Below are positions 38,544-54,173 of a stretch of 64,000 nt of DNA, one piece after another. A program made the position numbers and the translations under genes. The DNA lies in NCBI RefSeq assembly GCF_027942865.1, contig NC_134509.1, positions 26,284,697 to 26,348,696 on the forward strand. The letters run 5' to 3'. The notes under the pieces were generated by a model. That model made no database searches. It saw only the letters and a list, made by a program, of their open reading frames with translations, and was not told where the DNA came from. Each line of letters starts with the position of its first letter. The stretch's first letter is position 1. Source of the DNA: Odontesthes bonariensis (taxonomy: Eukaryota > Chordata > Actinopteri > Atheriniformes > Atherinopsidae).

Positions 38544-41500
38544 CTCTTTTTGGAAAAAGTAACTAGCATCAAATCTTGCAAATTTTAGGACAAACATCCC
38601 CAGTATGATGATGACGATCAGCTCAAATCACTGCAAAAACCGTTGTGTTTGACTTGTTTTTGTCGTGGTTTTGTCAGATGACATTGTGGTTCTAAGATCG
38701 TGTTTTTACCAGAGCACATCAGCAGCTTTGAAATGATCTGATGGTGACTGTGGGTACACGTGTAGTCTCAATGTGCTGCTTTAGAGTCACACTTTCTGAC
38801 TTGTTTTACCATCTGACAACAGAAACAACACAATATGTAAAAGAGAGCAGCTCTATTGGGGATATGCTGCATTAATATGTGGTATATATGTTAGTACAGT
38901 GTGAGAGAAGCAAATAGATGGGATCACAACAATGCTAATTAGCATATGACTTAATCCACTGACCTTTAGTGACTTATTCCATCTTTTTTATTTGTGAAAT
39001 TGGTTGAATGAATTTGACGATAGTTTCCTGACTTCTGTCTGCTTCAGTAAATGTAAATATTGTGGACGTATCTATTCTCATTGGAGTGGCCTGGTTTCCT
39101 CAGGTAGCTCATGAGGCCCAGATGTTGAAAACCCACAAGATTCAGTTTCATATGCAATTAGAAACGTCGGCCAATTATTCGAGCTTTGGCTGTATTCAGT
39201 ATCTCTAGAATAATATACTAAGGATCTTTTTATGGAGTGTGAATGCTGAAGACTAGAACTACTGTGTGTGTATGAGTGTTTGTTAAAGGGAGCGATGATG
39301 TCATGAGTGATGTGAATCTCTAATGGGCCCTGAGGGGTTATCAGATGAATCTCTTCCTGCCTACCTTAATGGGTTAGTGGCTGCCATGGTTGTGCACATC
39401 TGTGTGTATGTGCATGGACTGCACATATGAGAGAATACGTTTACTCCCGTGTGTTCCTTACATTTTATCTTTTTTGAGAATGCAGCTCAAGATGATTAAT
39501 TCATTAACCATAATTGTTATACAGGACTGTGTCAAGCAGGTGTAACAGCCTCAAAAACCTGCTTTTATAGCCACTGTTGAGCTCACTGGCCTACATATTC
39601 TTTATAGAGAAAATAAGGACACACATTATCGTCTCTTATTATTCCATAAAGCTGATAGATAGCTGAGATCAAGACCTCTGTGTACTCCTCATAGTCTGCT
39701 TGAATCAAACCGCAACACTTTGAGTCATTTTCTCAAACAAAGCAAATCATTAAATGATCACCACTGAACATTTAGAGGTGGGGTTTCTGTGTGTGTACAT
39801 GCAGTGTGTGTGGCAATAAATGAGTGTTTGTCAGCGTAAAAGTGTATGGCAGTCTCTTGAGTGTGTCTGTGTAGATCAGACAAGGCTGAACATGCATGCA
39901 ATGCATGAAGCCTGCATGCATGAACACCAGCCTAGACAGAAGTGAGGACTACTCACAGCTCAAACTCTGCTGATAAACTCCACTGTTAAAGAAACAATCA
40001 ATGTGTTTTATGTGTTGATCACGTAAAGCTTTATCTCCACTTTAAAAGGTCAGGGTTTGTTTTTTTGTCCTTTTAGCCTTTGTGGGGGAGGGTAGTCAAA
40101 GAAGAGCTGTTTACATGGCAACAGGAAAGCTACAAGGAAACGCTCCATGGTGACAGCTCCAAGGATTGACATGGCATGAGGATGGGGAATGAAAACCAGA
40201 TGTAGTGAAGAACCGGTTGAAATTGTCCATCATGTGCCTACTAGCTTATCGATTCCTTTTATCAGTGCATGTGTGTTCATCTGACAACTGGTTCTAGATT
40301 TACCAGCGATTAAATAATGACCTAATTGCTTTTGCACTTTTTAATTATTTGTGCACCTTTTAACATCATTTTTGGTTTTAACAAAGATAAAACAGCGAGG
40401 CTGAGCCTAAAAAGCTGTGTTCTACACACAAAAAAAAGAAAACAAATATATTGAGCTGATAGGCGGAGTCTGAAATTCCACTGGTATCAATAAAATCGGA
40501 TCAATTCCCTGGGTATGAAGTCTATCTTTCATTCACTTTGGGTTGCAAAAGACAAAGGGATTCAGCATCAGGGAGGTCTTCCCAGTTAAATACCAGCTTG
40601 AGGATTGTGGTTGGCTTTCCAGGCCTGTATGACTACCCTGTCATGTAATAACAGTATATCGTGGGGTATTACAGCAAGAACAACACGGGTTGTGAAAACT
40701 TCATGACTCAACAGTCTATATGAACAACAACCCAGCCCAGACACAAGAAGACCACGCCAGGGTGCCGTGGGCTGCTAACTTACTGCTGCTGGAAAAAGAT
40801 CTGTGTGACAAGCGTTAGATTCATCACTGAGTCATGTGTTTGGCTGATAAAGATGCATCCCTCATAATGTAAACATGTAAAGAAGAGTCAGTTTTCCAGA
40901 GACAATAAGCATCTGTTTCCTCCATATGTTTCTCTGCTTGTGAGAATCTGCGTGCACCTGAGAATTAAAACGACCATATGCCAATCTCCAAACACCAAAT
41001 GGTTTCCAAGCCAAGAGGCACACAATACAACAAACACAATAAACCAAAAATAAACAGTCCATGCATGTGTGTTGCGTTCCCCGGCAGAACAGAGTGGCGT
41101 GAAAATCCCATTTAAAAATTAACAAAAACAAAACTGCCTTTTATTGTGACAACTGACAACCAGTTTTATCTCCTTACGTCAAATGCAGTCATTTAAGAAC
41201 TAGGTGGATTTGTGGTTTTTAATGTAGTTTTTATCAAATACAGCCACCAACTTACAGCATGTAGCCTCCATTGTGTTTGCTTAATAACATGGAAATTAAT
41301 TTAAAGCAACTTGTCACATATTTCTCAGAAAGGAACGCCACCCATTTAAAGAATAATCCGGCTGCGGAGGATGAGGATGCTTCCCGATCTGCATAAGATC
41401 CATGAGGTCCACACCCATCCATCCATTGCAGTCATTGTTTCCATTTCTTCGCCACTTACAGAGAAAAATCAAAGATCGAAGAGAAAGCGGTGACACACAG

Positions 41501-41550
41501 CTCTTCTTACCGTATTTCTTGGGGTCTGGGTTTTTCTCCTCCATCTCCAT
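24745..41550 (-). CDS. slc44a2: Choline transporter-like protein 2 (solute carrier family 44 member 2)
   Basis: Multi-pass membrane protein of the CTL family, about ten membrane spans, implicated in choline and ethanolamine transport. Coding exons: 41511-41550, 34215-34263, 34053-34126, 31936-32020, 31738-31822, 31524-31643, 31353-31413, 31120-31246, 30834-30917, 30505-30617, 30297-30428, 30108-30207, 29357-29449, 29126-29210, 28682-28944, 28295-28389, 27856-27959, 27687-27760, 27361-27431, 27176-27264, 27001-27085, then terminal exon 24745-24854. Phases all agree and give 712 codons (human 706). Family landmarks: [137 protein letters not shown]. The large extracellular loop has NVT and NAS sequons in the 31120-31246 exon. 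A second terminal exon and a second first exon are listed separately. Intron 1 is 7.2 kb. Confidence 0.96.
26261..26763 (-). CDS. slc44a2: Alternative terminal exon of slc44a2 encoding a long acidic tail
   Basis: Follows exon 21 (27001-27085) in phase and repeats the normal ending, [17 protein letters not shown]. It then adds about 140 residues very rich in Glu and Lys (for example [20 protein letters not shown]), ending DDPPSAPQE and a stop at 26261. Using it would give 843 codons instead of 712. The shared [16 protein letters not shown] core shows the two terminal exons arose by duplication of one exon. The acceptor AACACGCTTTAAAAG has a poor pyrimidine tract, so use may be low or regulated. 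The tail looks cytosolic and disordered or helical; no known domain is seen. Confidence 0.8.
32704..33425 (-). mobile_element. 5'-truncated LINE insertion (RTE/Rex-like) with GATG tail and 13-bp target duplication
   Basis: Lies in slc44a2 intron 3. On the minus strand an open frame encodes the C-terminal part of a non-LTR reverse-transcriptase polyprotein: [57 protein letters not shown]. It ends in about six copies of GATG (the TCCA run from 32717). GTATCTTAATATA flanks it on both sides (32704-32716 and 33413-33425), so the insertion occupies 32717-33412. The frame is uninterrupted, suggesting a fairly recent insertion. The clade call is inference from the tail and protein. Confidence 0.85.
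33590..33945 (-). repeat. tRNA-like SINE or SINE-derived repeat
   Basis: Dispersed-repeat sequence in slc44a2 intron 3 that starts with a CTT microsatellite (33597-33617). On the minus strand it carries a B-box-like GGTTCGATTCCCGGC next to the widely seen fish repeat text GGCCTTTCTGTGTGGAGTTA. The B-box suggests tRNA-derived (SINE) ancestry; an A-box was not confirmed. No protein coding. Confidence 0.55.
36227..36248 (-). CDS. slc44a2: Possible alternative first coding exon of slc44a2
   Basis: Inside intron 1 a 22-base frame, MTTYGREG, ends at GAAG|GTATTG in phase 1, exactly the phase of exon 2 (34263). The product would begin [17 protein letters not shown], similar in length to the alternative N-termini of human SLC44A2 made from two promoters. 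Support is only frame, donor and phase. Confidence 0.45.
36992..37022. repeat. Perfect 14-bp inverted repeat with 3-base loop
   Basis: Arms CTTTAGTTGTTATC and GATAACAACTAAAG are separated by GCT. It lies in slc44a2 intron 1. No T-tract or gene end is next to it, so it is recorded only as a cruciform-capable sequence. Confidence 0.8.
37340..37378. repeat. Perfect 16-bp inverted repeat with 7-base loop
   Basis: Arms GAGACCATGAGATGCT and AGCATCTCATGGTCTC with loop ATGTTAA. A related sequence, TTTCGCTGAGACCATCAGATGC, occurs at about 42543-42564 outside the gene, which suggests a shared repeat family. The stem is too short for a typical microRNA precursor. Confidence 0.8.
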
Positions 41551-44100
41551 TCTCACGCGCTGCTCGGCTCCTCGCTGCTGATCAGACCTTTAGACAGGAC
41601 AGTTACCATGGAAATGTCCAGGCAAAAATTATCATTAACACTAACCGACGGCTTCTGCCACAGAGCAGAGACCATTCCAAATCAATCGGCTGCACGGCGC
41701 ATTCCAGCCTAACAAAGCAGAGGCAGCCAATGAGAGGACGAGGCATGTTAACTGGCAGCTTCGACAGCCAATCAGAGCGCGTCAAAGCCACACTCGCCTT
41801 TACTGCGATGGAATGTGAGGATAGTGACAACCTATGTGTTTTTACTTGTTTTTATGCGTTTATAAAGGCCCTAAAAATGACATAGTTATAGTTACTGACA
41901 AAAACTACGCTAGGCCTCAATGAAAAGACTGTAAATGTTCAGATGGTGGTAGAAATAACATTTACTTAAGCAAAATATACACTAATCACCACTTGATTAT
42001 TCAGATTACTATCTATAAGAAATATCTTAGGCATCAGATAAAAGTCTATACAATGATCAGTTTTAGTCTCACTTTGAAGATATAGACGATTAAAATGTTT
42101 TTCACACATAGAAGTAATTAAAGTATTTTGTATTTTCCAGTAAAAACAAATAAAAGTGAATACAGAGCTTTACCATGTGCATAACAACGTTAGTTCTAAT
42201 ACAGTAAAGAATATTCCTCCACCACTCCAGCACAAGGTTGTCTAATCCAACAAAAACTTTTACTGTACATTATGACATTTAGATGACAGATGGCATGATA
42301 GATAAGCTCATAACAACGTACAAACAGGATACTATTCTGTAGTTAACAGATAAGTTTGGAAGCACATTTTTGTAGATTTGCCTCAACTGCAAAATTGCTG
42401 TTGTGTTTTGGTTAGTGTTGTTCCGTGTAGGCAGTACAGACTCTGAAGCATTTCTGTGATGTAAAACAAACTCGATGACCTTCCGGCAGAGATGAAATAA
42501 TGCTTTAAAAGACAAACAACTGGGAGACACTATCACATATCATTTCGCTGAGACCATCAGATGCAAAAGTGTCATGTACAAGTGTCCCGGGAAAGCAATG
42601 AATAATTTAGATGCATGAAATTTAATCAGGTTTCTTTAGAAAACAATGAAGGCCCAACCTTTAGAGTATAAAGAATAACAGTCAGTCAAAGAAATAGCTA
42701 AATACATGTTAAAAACTTCCTTTATTTATTTATAATTTGCAGTTTTAGTAAATATCTTTGATTGGTTTTTCAGCTCAGAGGTTTTCAAAGAGGGAGACGG
42801 AGGCTACAAATAGTTTCAGCACAGGCTCAGTGAATGGAAGTAAACAAATATTATAACATATTAGTTATCAAAAGGGATTTACATAGAATAACCTTAATGT
42901 ATGAGATGTGGCCAAACAAATGTTTCAGAAATAATTTATTCTTTTGAGGATTTTTACAGGATTTCCCAAAGAGACAGTCAGTCAGATCCTTTCAGTGCCA
43001 TGTAACCCCACTGACAAATCAGAGTCCAAACAACTACCAAGAGAGTAAACAGCCAATAAGACAGGTAAAATTACCACTAAGTGACAACAAAGGCACTCAA
43101 AGCCCTTACAGAGACAAAACAACCAAAAAGAGAAATTAAATAAGCGACAAGATTTCAAACAACCACCACTAGATGTTTAACAGCCACTAATCAACAGCCA
43201 AGAGCCTTAAACTAACCACAAAGACTCTCACAATGTCCACAGGGACAGACAGAAAAGCCAACAAAGAGCCAAAAAACACATATAATAAAGTAATATACCA
43301 GTAGGCCTAAATAGCAGTAAGAGACTGAAAACAAGTGAAAGGCAGACAAAAAAACAGTCTAAATGACCCAAAACGACCTATTTTTCATTGGTAGAAACTA
43401 ATGAATGCCTCTGAACACTGTGTTGTTAGTGTTTTATTAACAGTGGAACAACACACCTGGCTTTGGGTTACTTGTTGCGTGTCTCAGAGGTCATATTACA
43501 CAAACAACAGCGTCCCATGTGCCTCTATGGTTTTAATTAAGGTGGGTGTCCAGCTGAGAGGCGGCCCACAGTCCCTGACCCTGAAAACCGCTGCTCCAGT
43601 TTATTTCAATTCTTTGACCTCACATCATTTGTGTCTTTTCATGTCTCAGTGTGCAAAAATTCAACTATAAAATGACACACGTGTTGAGTTTGTCGCTCCA
43701 TGAGCTCCCCTGACCCGTAAGACTTTGTTTTGTAGCGTCGTTTCTAAAAACTTATTTACAGGCTTGAAATTCTGCACGATTCCCTAAATTACCGTCCAAT
43801 GAGCTGGAAGGTGGAGAGCCGACACCCTCCACACCGCCACTCACGTTCATCCCTAAACGCCATTTTGACTTTGGAAATTAATTTAAAAAACTTAGTTTAA
43901 CTCTAATGTAACTTCACAGAATGATAAACGCGGCACGGGAGAAGCCTCGGGCGTCCAAATCCGCAAACCTCCTCAGTTGATATACCCTAACTATCTAACT
44001 TTCTGTCAAAGGCAGTCCAAAGTTAGTTGTGTAACTGAGGAGTTGCACAACTGTCTGCTCCTGCTCCGTGTGCTCGGCCTCAGTTTCCACAGCTGAAAAG
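41551..44100. other. Intergenic region between divergent slc44a2 and gcdh
   Basis: About 2.5 kb between the slc44a2 start and the gcdh leader. It is AT-rich with no recognised exon. The segment next to 41550 presumably holds the slc44a2 promoter, and the GC-richer part near 43800-44150 the gcdh promoter. Confidence 0.5.
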
Positions 44101-44102
44101 TG

Positions 44103-44112
44103 GTCACGTGAC
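44103..44112. promoter_or_regulatory. gcdh: Palindromic E-box GTCACGTGAC upstream of gcdh
   Basis: A perfect 10-bp palindrome with CACGTG core, matching the USF/TFE-type E-box (and the CLEAR motif used by TFEB). It lies about 120 bases before the end of the probable gcdh leader exon (donor AAAAG|GTACTG at 44235). Function is inferred from motif and position. Confidence 0.5.
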
Positions 44113-44605
44113 GCGAGTTACGTGAACCTGTGACGTTTCACCGGCAGAAGTATTACTTAAGCAACATTTACAGCTCAGTCCCAGCTCTAAAGTTATCGGA
44201 TCATCACTTATCCTAAATACACCGAGAAGGAAAAGGTACTGAACAGTTCGATGTTTAAGTTGTTGTGCTGACGTGTTGGTTTTGGTTTAAATGACTTGCA
44301 GTGCATGAAAAAAATCCTCCAAGAAGGCACGTATATGAGGGCATGAATGTTCAACAGGCTTCTTTTTTTTTTTAATTGCTAATAAAACATTAGAAGTATT
44401 GATAAGTCTGTGCTGCAAACAGCTGCTTTCATAACACGGCACATGTTTAAAATGAGGACATTTTAGCATTATATTTTGGCTCTTGTCTGTATTTTTAGGC
44501 CTGACTTAACAGCGTGTGGCGAACTGTGAACTTAGCTCACTTTGTGTATGACTATCCCAAATTCAAGATTTCCTCCTCTCTTCCTCTATGCTCAGAAAAC
44601 ACGTC

Positions 44606-48367
<3,762 letters not shown>

Positions 48368-48389
48368 AATGTTCCTGCATCAACTTCTG

Positions 48390-48395
48390 AATAAA
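48390..48395 (+). terminator. gcdh: Polyadenylation signal of gcdh
   Basis: Canonical AATAAA begins 23 bases after the gcdh stop codon, implying a very short 3' untranslated region. Confidence 0.65.
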
Positions 48396-49139
48396 CACAT
48401 ACAATTAATTTGCCTCATACTATGAGCAGTGCCTGGATAAGTACCAAATATTGAGTCACATCTGCGTTTTCCAACTACTAAGGGAAGATTTCTTCTCCTG
48501 CCTCTGTTTTATATTTTTACTGAACATTTAAGGTCAAAGCAATTTGCTCCAATATGACATTTTTACTGTGTAGTTAAAATCCTTTAACTGTACTTAACTA
48601 TACATATAAGTTGTGGCATTATGAGCTGGCATATATTGAGATAATTTGAATTGTAAATAAATGGATTTGAATGAGTGGGAATTTGTGAGTGAGTGTAGCA
48701 TAAATACTGTAGTACCCACTTTAACGGTCAGATTGATACCATGGTAAGTTGGTTATTATCAGCAGGAAGTGTCCCATACAGAGGACTACACATCTAAGGT
48801 GTGGTATGATGCATGTTAACGGATCACAGAGGATCATTCAGTTTACTCTGTTCTCGTTTGTTGTAATTTTATTTATTAAAAACAACAGATCCCTGAAACT
48901 GAACATAAAGAAAACATGGATTTCGGCTTTTGTATTTTTTGGCTGCAATCATAAACCACTGACATGAAACCAAAGGCAGAGTCAAGCGTGTAGTCTTGGA
49001 GAAAGAAGACGAAAGAGAAAACCAACAGGAGTAATGATAACAGCCATTCATCTATTCTTCCCTATAATAAACAAAAGAACAAGTCCTCAACTTATTTCTA
49101 ATAAGTGAGTAACTTGTACATTAGATGATAACTTATTTC

Positions 49140-50243
49140 TTAGAGCTCTGATTTCTGACTGCTGCCCAGACCCTCTCTGAGGCCAGCCAGGGCCTGACTG
49201 GCCTCCAGGAGCTCTTGGTTCAGCTTGGAGCAGCTCTCCAGCACCTCTGACAGCTCCTGCAGCTTCACCTGCATCTCACCGCTGTTCTCCTCGTACACCG
49301 TGTACATGTGCTCCTTCATCTGCTGGCACGTCTCCGTCACCTGTGGGAGGGAAATAACCACAACAGTCACACCGTCAACCAGACCAGAACAGGGAAGCAG
49401 CAGGATATCAATTGACAATGAACTTTTACAGCTTTTAAAAAAACGACTCGGATTTGGGCCAAACAGTTTGTACCTTCTCTACTATCTTCTCCTGAAAGTT
49501 ATCCATCACTTTCTGGTCACTGGTGCGGCTGTGGTTAATATTTTCCACCAGTTCCTGGGCTCTTCTGCTTATGTCATCAATGCTTGAGCTGCAACAGACA
49601 CTGAATTTTTAATATACAAGAAAATTGAATGAAGAGTTACTCAACTCAAGTAGAGAAATTTAACAGTTAGGCATGTACAGGTGTTTCTGTACCTGCTGTG
49701 CTGCTCTTGAATATCAGTCATGGTCACGCCTGATGATTTCTCTCTTGATGAATCGCAGTCTGTATCTTCTGACTGTTTTGTGTTGCCAAGCAAAATGTCC
49801 AAAAATCACCAGTAGCATCTGTTTTAGCATCATTTTAAGCCGGTGAGATCGTTTTTACCTCTTTTAAAATTATATTTTGTGAGAGACAGATTTTTATTTG
49901 TAAGAACAAAACACCTGTGTTATAAGTATATTAATACTGAGGTATTGATTTCCCCATTTACTAAGCATATACCCATCACTGCTTATCATGATGGCTCAAT
50001 ATAAAGTATGCAACCACCTTTTCTTCTCAGATGGTTACAATCAGAAAATAAGCTCACTTTACATAATGTAACATTTTCTGAAGAATTGAACTCCAAAAAA
50101 TAATCATGTTGTCCTCCCAACTTTAAAATAGTTGCATTTAATCCCTTCATAATATTATCATATATTACCATCTGAGTGTCTTCATGCCTTTTTTTGGGAG
50201 TGGACTGTGAGGTGGATGGTAGGTCCTCAAAGAAAAAATCCAT
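49140..50243 (-). CDS. syce2: Synaptonemal complex central element protein 2
   Basis: Meiotic coiled-coil protein that assembles with TEX12 into fibres of the synaptonemal complex central element. Four coding exons: 50169-50243, 49693-49772, 49474-49588, 49140-49340, in phase, 156 codons (human 218). The core SSIDDISRRAQELVENINHSR matches the human SSIDILQKRAQELIENINKSR region. The following helix (KVMDNFQEKIVEKVTETCQQ, EHMYTVYEENSGEMQVKLQE) fits its coiled coil. N- and C-terminal tails are shorter than in mammals and diverged. It is convergent with gcdh, as expected because SYCE2 is the direct neighbour of GCDH on human 19p13. In exon 2, acceptor AAACAG|TCAGAAGA is used, because the CAG four bases downstream breaks the frame. 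Confidence 0.9.
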
Positions 50244-52700
50244 TTTGGTTTGCCTGTCTCTGTAGAGCTGAACCTGAGATAATAATAATCACTATTATAA
50301 TCCTTATCATTATGATAACAATACAGTAGTCTGAAGTTCTGCTTCAGTATAAATGCATGCAAAACACAGAAAATGCAACATTAGATGAAAAAAAATGCAA
50401 GAAAATTGTCAGTTAAGTAAAGTTTAAAGAATACTTAGTAAGCAGCACTTTAGGTAGCCTACTAAAAGTACTCTGTGTGCCTGTTACAGAGTTTTATAAT
50501 TGATGGAGGTAGAGCCCAACCATTAGGTACTTGGCTACAAATACTCATTATTTTCATGAATGACAAATCTACCTATTCTTGTGCCATTTAGTTGATTGTT
50601 TGGTTTTAAAAAATCGATGATTAAACTTAAAAAAAACTCCAATTGATTGCACTACAATGCATCCTTTCAGCTCAAAAATCTTAAGAAAAGCAAACATTGT
50701 TCACATTTAAAATGCATGAAACCGGGAAATAATATTTGGTATTGTCACATAAACAGTTTAATCCATAACAAAGCATTACTCCGTATTTAATAAAGCTTTA
50801 TTTCTAAAGTGATGCTCGAGCATTGACTTTGTGTGCATTTTTAATTTATCCAAAAACTAAATAATGTCTTTGAGTAAGAAGTAGTTTGAGACAAGAAATG
50901 TGCCCACCCCAGCCAATAAAAGAAACTGCATCTCGTATGTTGTACACATAGTCACACTATTTTAATTTAAATGATCTAAATATGTTTAAGGAATAAAGAT
51001 AATAGTGGCACCCTGATTGTTATATAAAGTGCAATATTTGTTATTTTGCAGAAATGAAAAAGTTGTCAAATTTAGCAGCATTTTGTATTCCAATGGACTA
51101 CATTACTGATCATTAATAATTTTCCGATTCATTTTCCCAATTTTTTCCTATTACTGAAAAGAAAGTCAACGTCTACAGCTAACCTAGCTACAAGTGCTAA
51201 CTGCTAACTAACTGAACTAACTGCAATTTCAGATATGCCAATTTACCTTTAGTTTAATACTTAGAAAACCACAAACTAATATAGTTGTATACAGTTTACA
51301 GTACACTGAAAAAAAATGGAAACATTAATGCCTAAAAAAAAGTTATTCAACTCGCTTTTTGGCCATTTCAAGACAAATTTAGCTAATTCTGCACTAGCTA
51401 GTAGCATGCTAACATGCTGTGTTATACCAGCTGTTATTGTCATGTCGTTTTCCTACAACTAAATACGCTAAAATCCCAAGACCTGTTAAAAAAAATGCAT
51501 GGGTTGTTAAACTTATTGATTGTAAATAATGATATAATTTGCAGTCATCGGTTAAGATATGGAGATGGTCTCACCTGGCCAGCAGTTAACAGTGGTAGGA
51601 GCTCAATAAAGATAATTTACTTTATTTAAAATTCAGTTTGCTCCTCCTCACAGCCCCTGTTAATATTATTTTTTTATACATACTTACAACTTATTGATGC
51701 ATTAGATTTTCATAGGTGTTTTTTAATTAGTAGATGCCAGATGAATTACCTGACAATTGTAGTAAATTAGAGGAAGATACGTTTATAGTATATAGAATAG
51801 AATAGAATAGAATAGAATAGAATAGAATAGAAAAATACTTTATTGATCCCCCAATGGGGGAAATTCAAAAAATATAAAATATACAAATAAATACACTGCA
51901 TATATACATTTGTATAAATATACACATAGTAGTATTTTCTACATTGTACTATACATCAAACCATTGTCATTAATGTATGTTCCTGTTTAGGAAGCAAAAA
52001 AAAAAAATAGATGCAAAGAAAACAATAGAGTTTTCAAACAAGGCTTTGATTGTTCCACTAAATTCACACTAGATGTTGTTAATTCTTATTAACTGAACTT
52101 CTTTGTCTTTCTGTGCTCGTGAGATAAGAATTTCAATGCACTATTATGTGTTTTCTTTTTCAGAACAGCACTGATTTTCATACAAAATCAATTTTTAATC
52201 CAGGCAGTCTGACCTTCATATCTTAACGGAATATTGATGCGTATTGTTTTAATTGGTTTGGCCGTCTTTGCTTCAATGTGGATTACACAATAAAGCTATT
52301 TCTTGTGCATACAGACCCTCGGAAATTTGTATATTGCTGTTAGTGTACAGAGCTGTCATGAAGGCCCACTTCAAAGAACATCTACTTTGGTGAATCTAAT
52401 ATGAAGCATATTTAGTTTAATTTTTCTGTTAAGTTTAGTCTCAATTTAGTGATGTAAAATATGGTAAAACTAAATGAAAACCCATTGAATGAGTTTGGGT
52501 GTCAACAAATTCTGTGTGTGCATATGTTGTGGTGGGTATATTGTGTATAAGTGTTATAGTGGATCTTGCACTTACAAGATTGTTGTGGATTAAATCCCCT
52601 CTTACCCTCCGGGTGAGGTGCTGATTGATCGCTGTAGTGATCTGATCTAATCCCTCTCTTCCTCTCCCTCTGTCGCTATCTAAATGCCCACAGTCTGGAT
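50244..52700. other. Intergenic, AT-rich; one LINE-tail-like repeat
   Basis: Between the divergent syce2 and the membrane-protein gene. Apart from the repeat at 51793-51870, nothing is recognised. Small reading frames lack domains or splice context. Confidence 0.5.
51793..51870. repeat. GAATA microsatellite joined to a TTTATTGATCCC hairpin (LINE/SINE tail-like)
   Basis: About eight GAATA units are followed by CTTTATTGATCCCCCAATGG and then GGGGAAATTC, a short stem (CCCCC..GGGGG). The same architecture recurs at 56525-56612. A pentanucleotide run next to a conserved hairpin is typical of a retroposon end. The parent family is not identified. Confidence 0.65.
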
Positions 52701-52919
52701 TATGTCAGAACAGAGGACAGAGGACTGTTGGAAACATCCTGATGCCTCTTCAGGTTACTCATAGAAGGTTAGACTGATGATAATATCATGATTAATCTCT
52801 GGAAACTGCAAAAAGTTGATCGTACTCTCGCAGTTCCTCTCTGCATTTTAGGAAGAGACTTCTCAGCAAGAGGAAAACTTCATTTGGGATTTGTTTTTGC
52901 TCTGAGTACAATGGAGTAA

Positions 52920-54173
<1,254 letters not shown>

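Larger units (their letters stand above)
36249..41510. other. slc44a2 intron 1, distal part; microsatellites and small hairpins only
   Basis: Contains a CA run (36571-36586), an ATT microsatellite (38519-38543) and two perfect short hairpins near 37000 and 37360. No coding exon is recognised. It is AT-rich with mixed sequence and may hold regulatory elements that cannot be judged from one genome. Confidence 0.5.
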
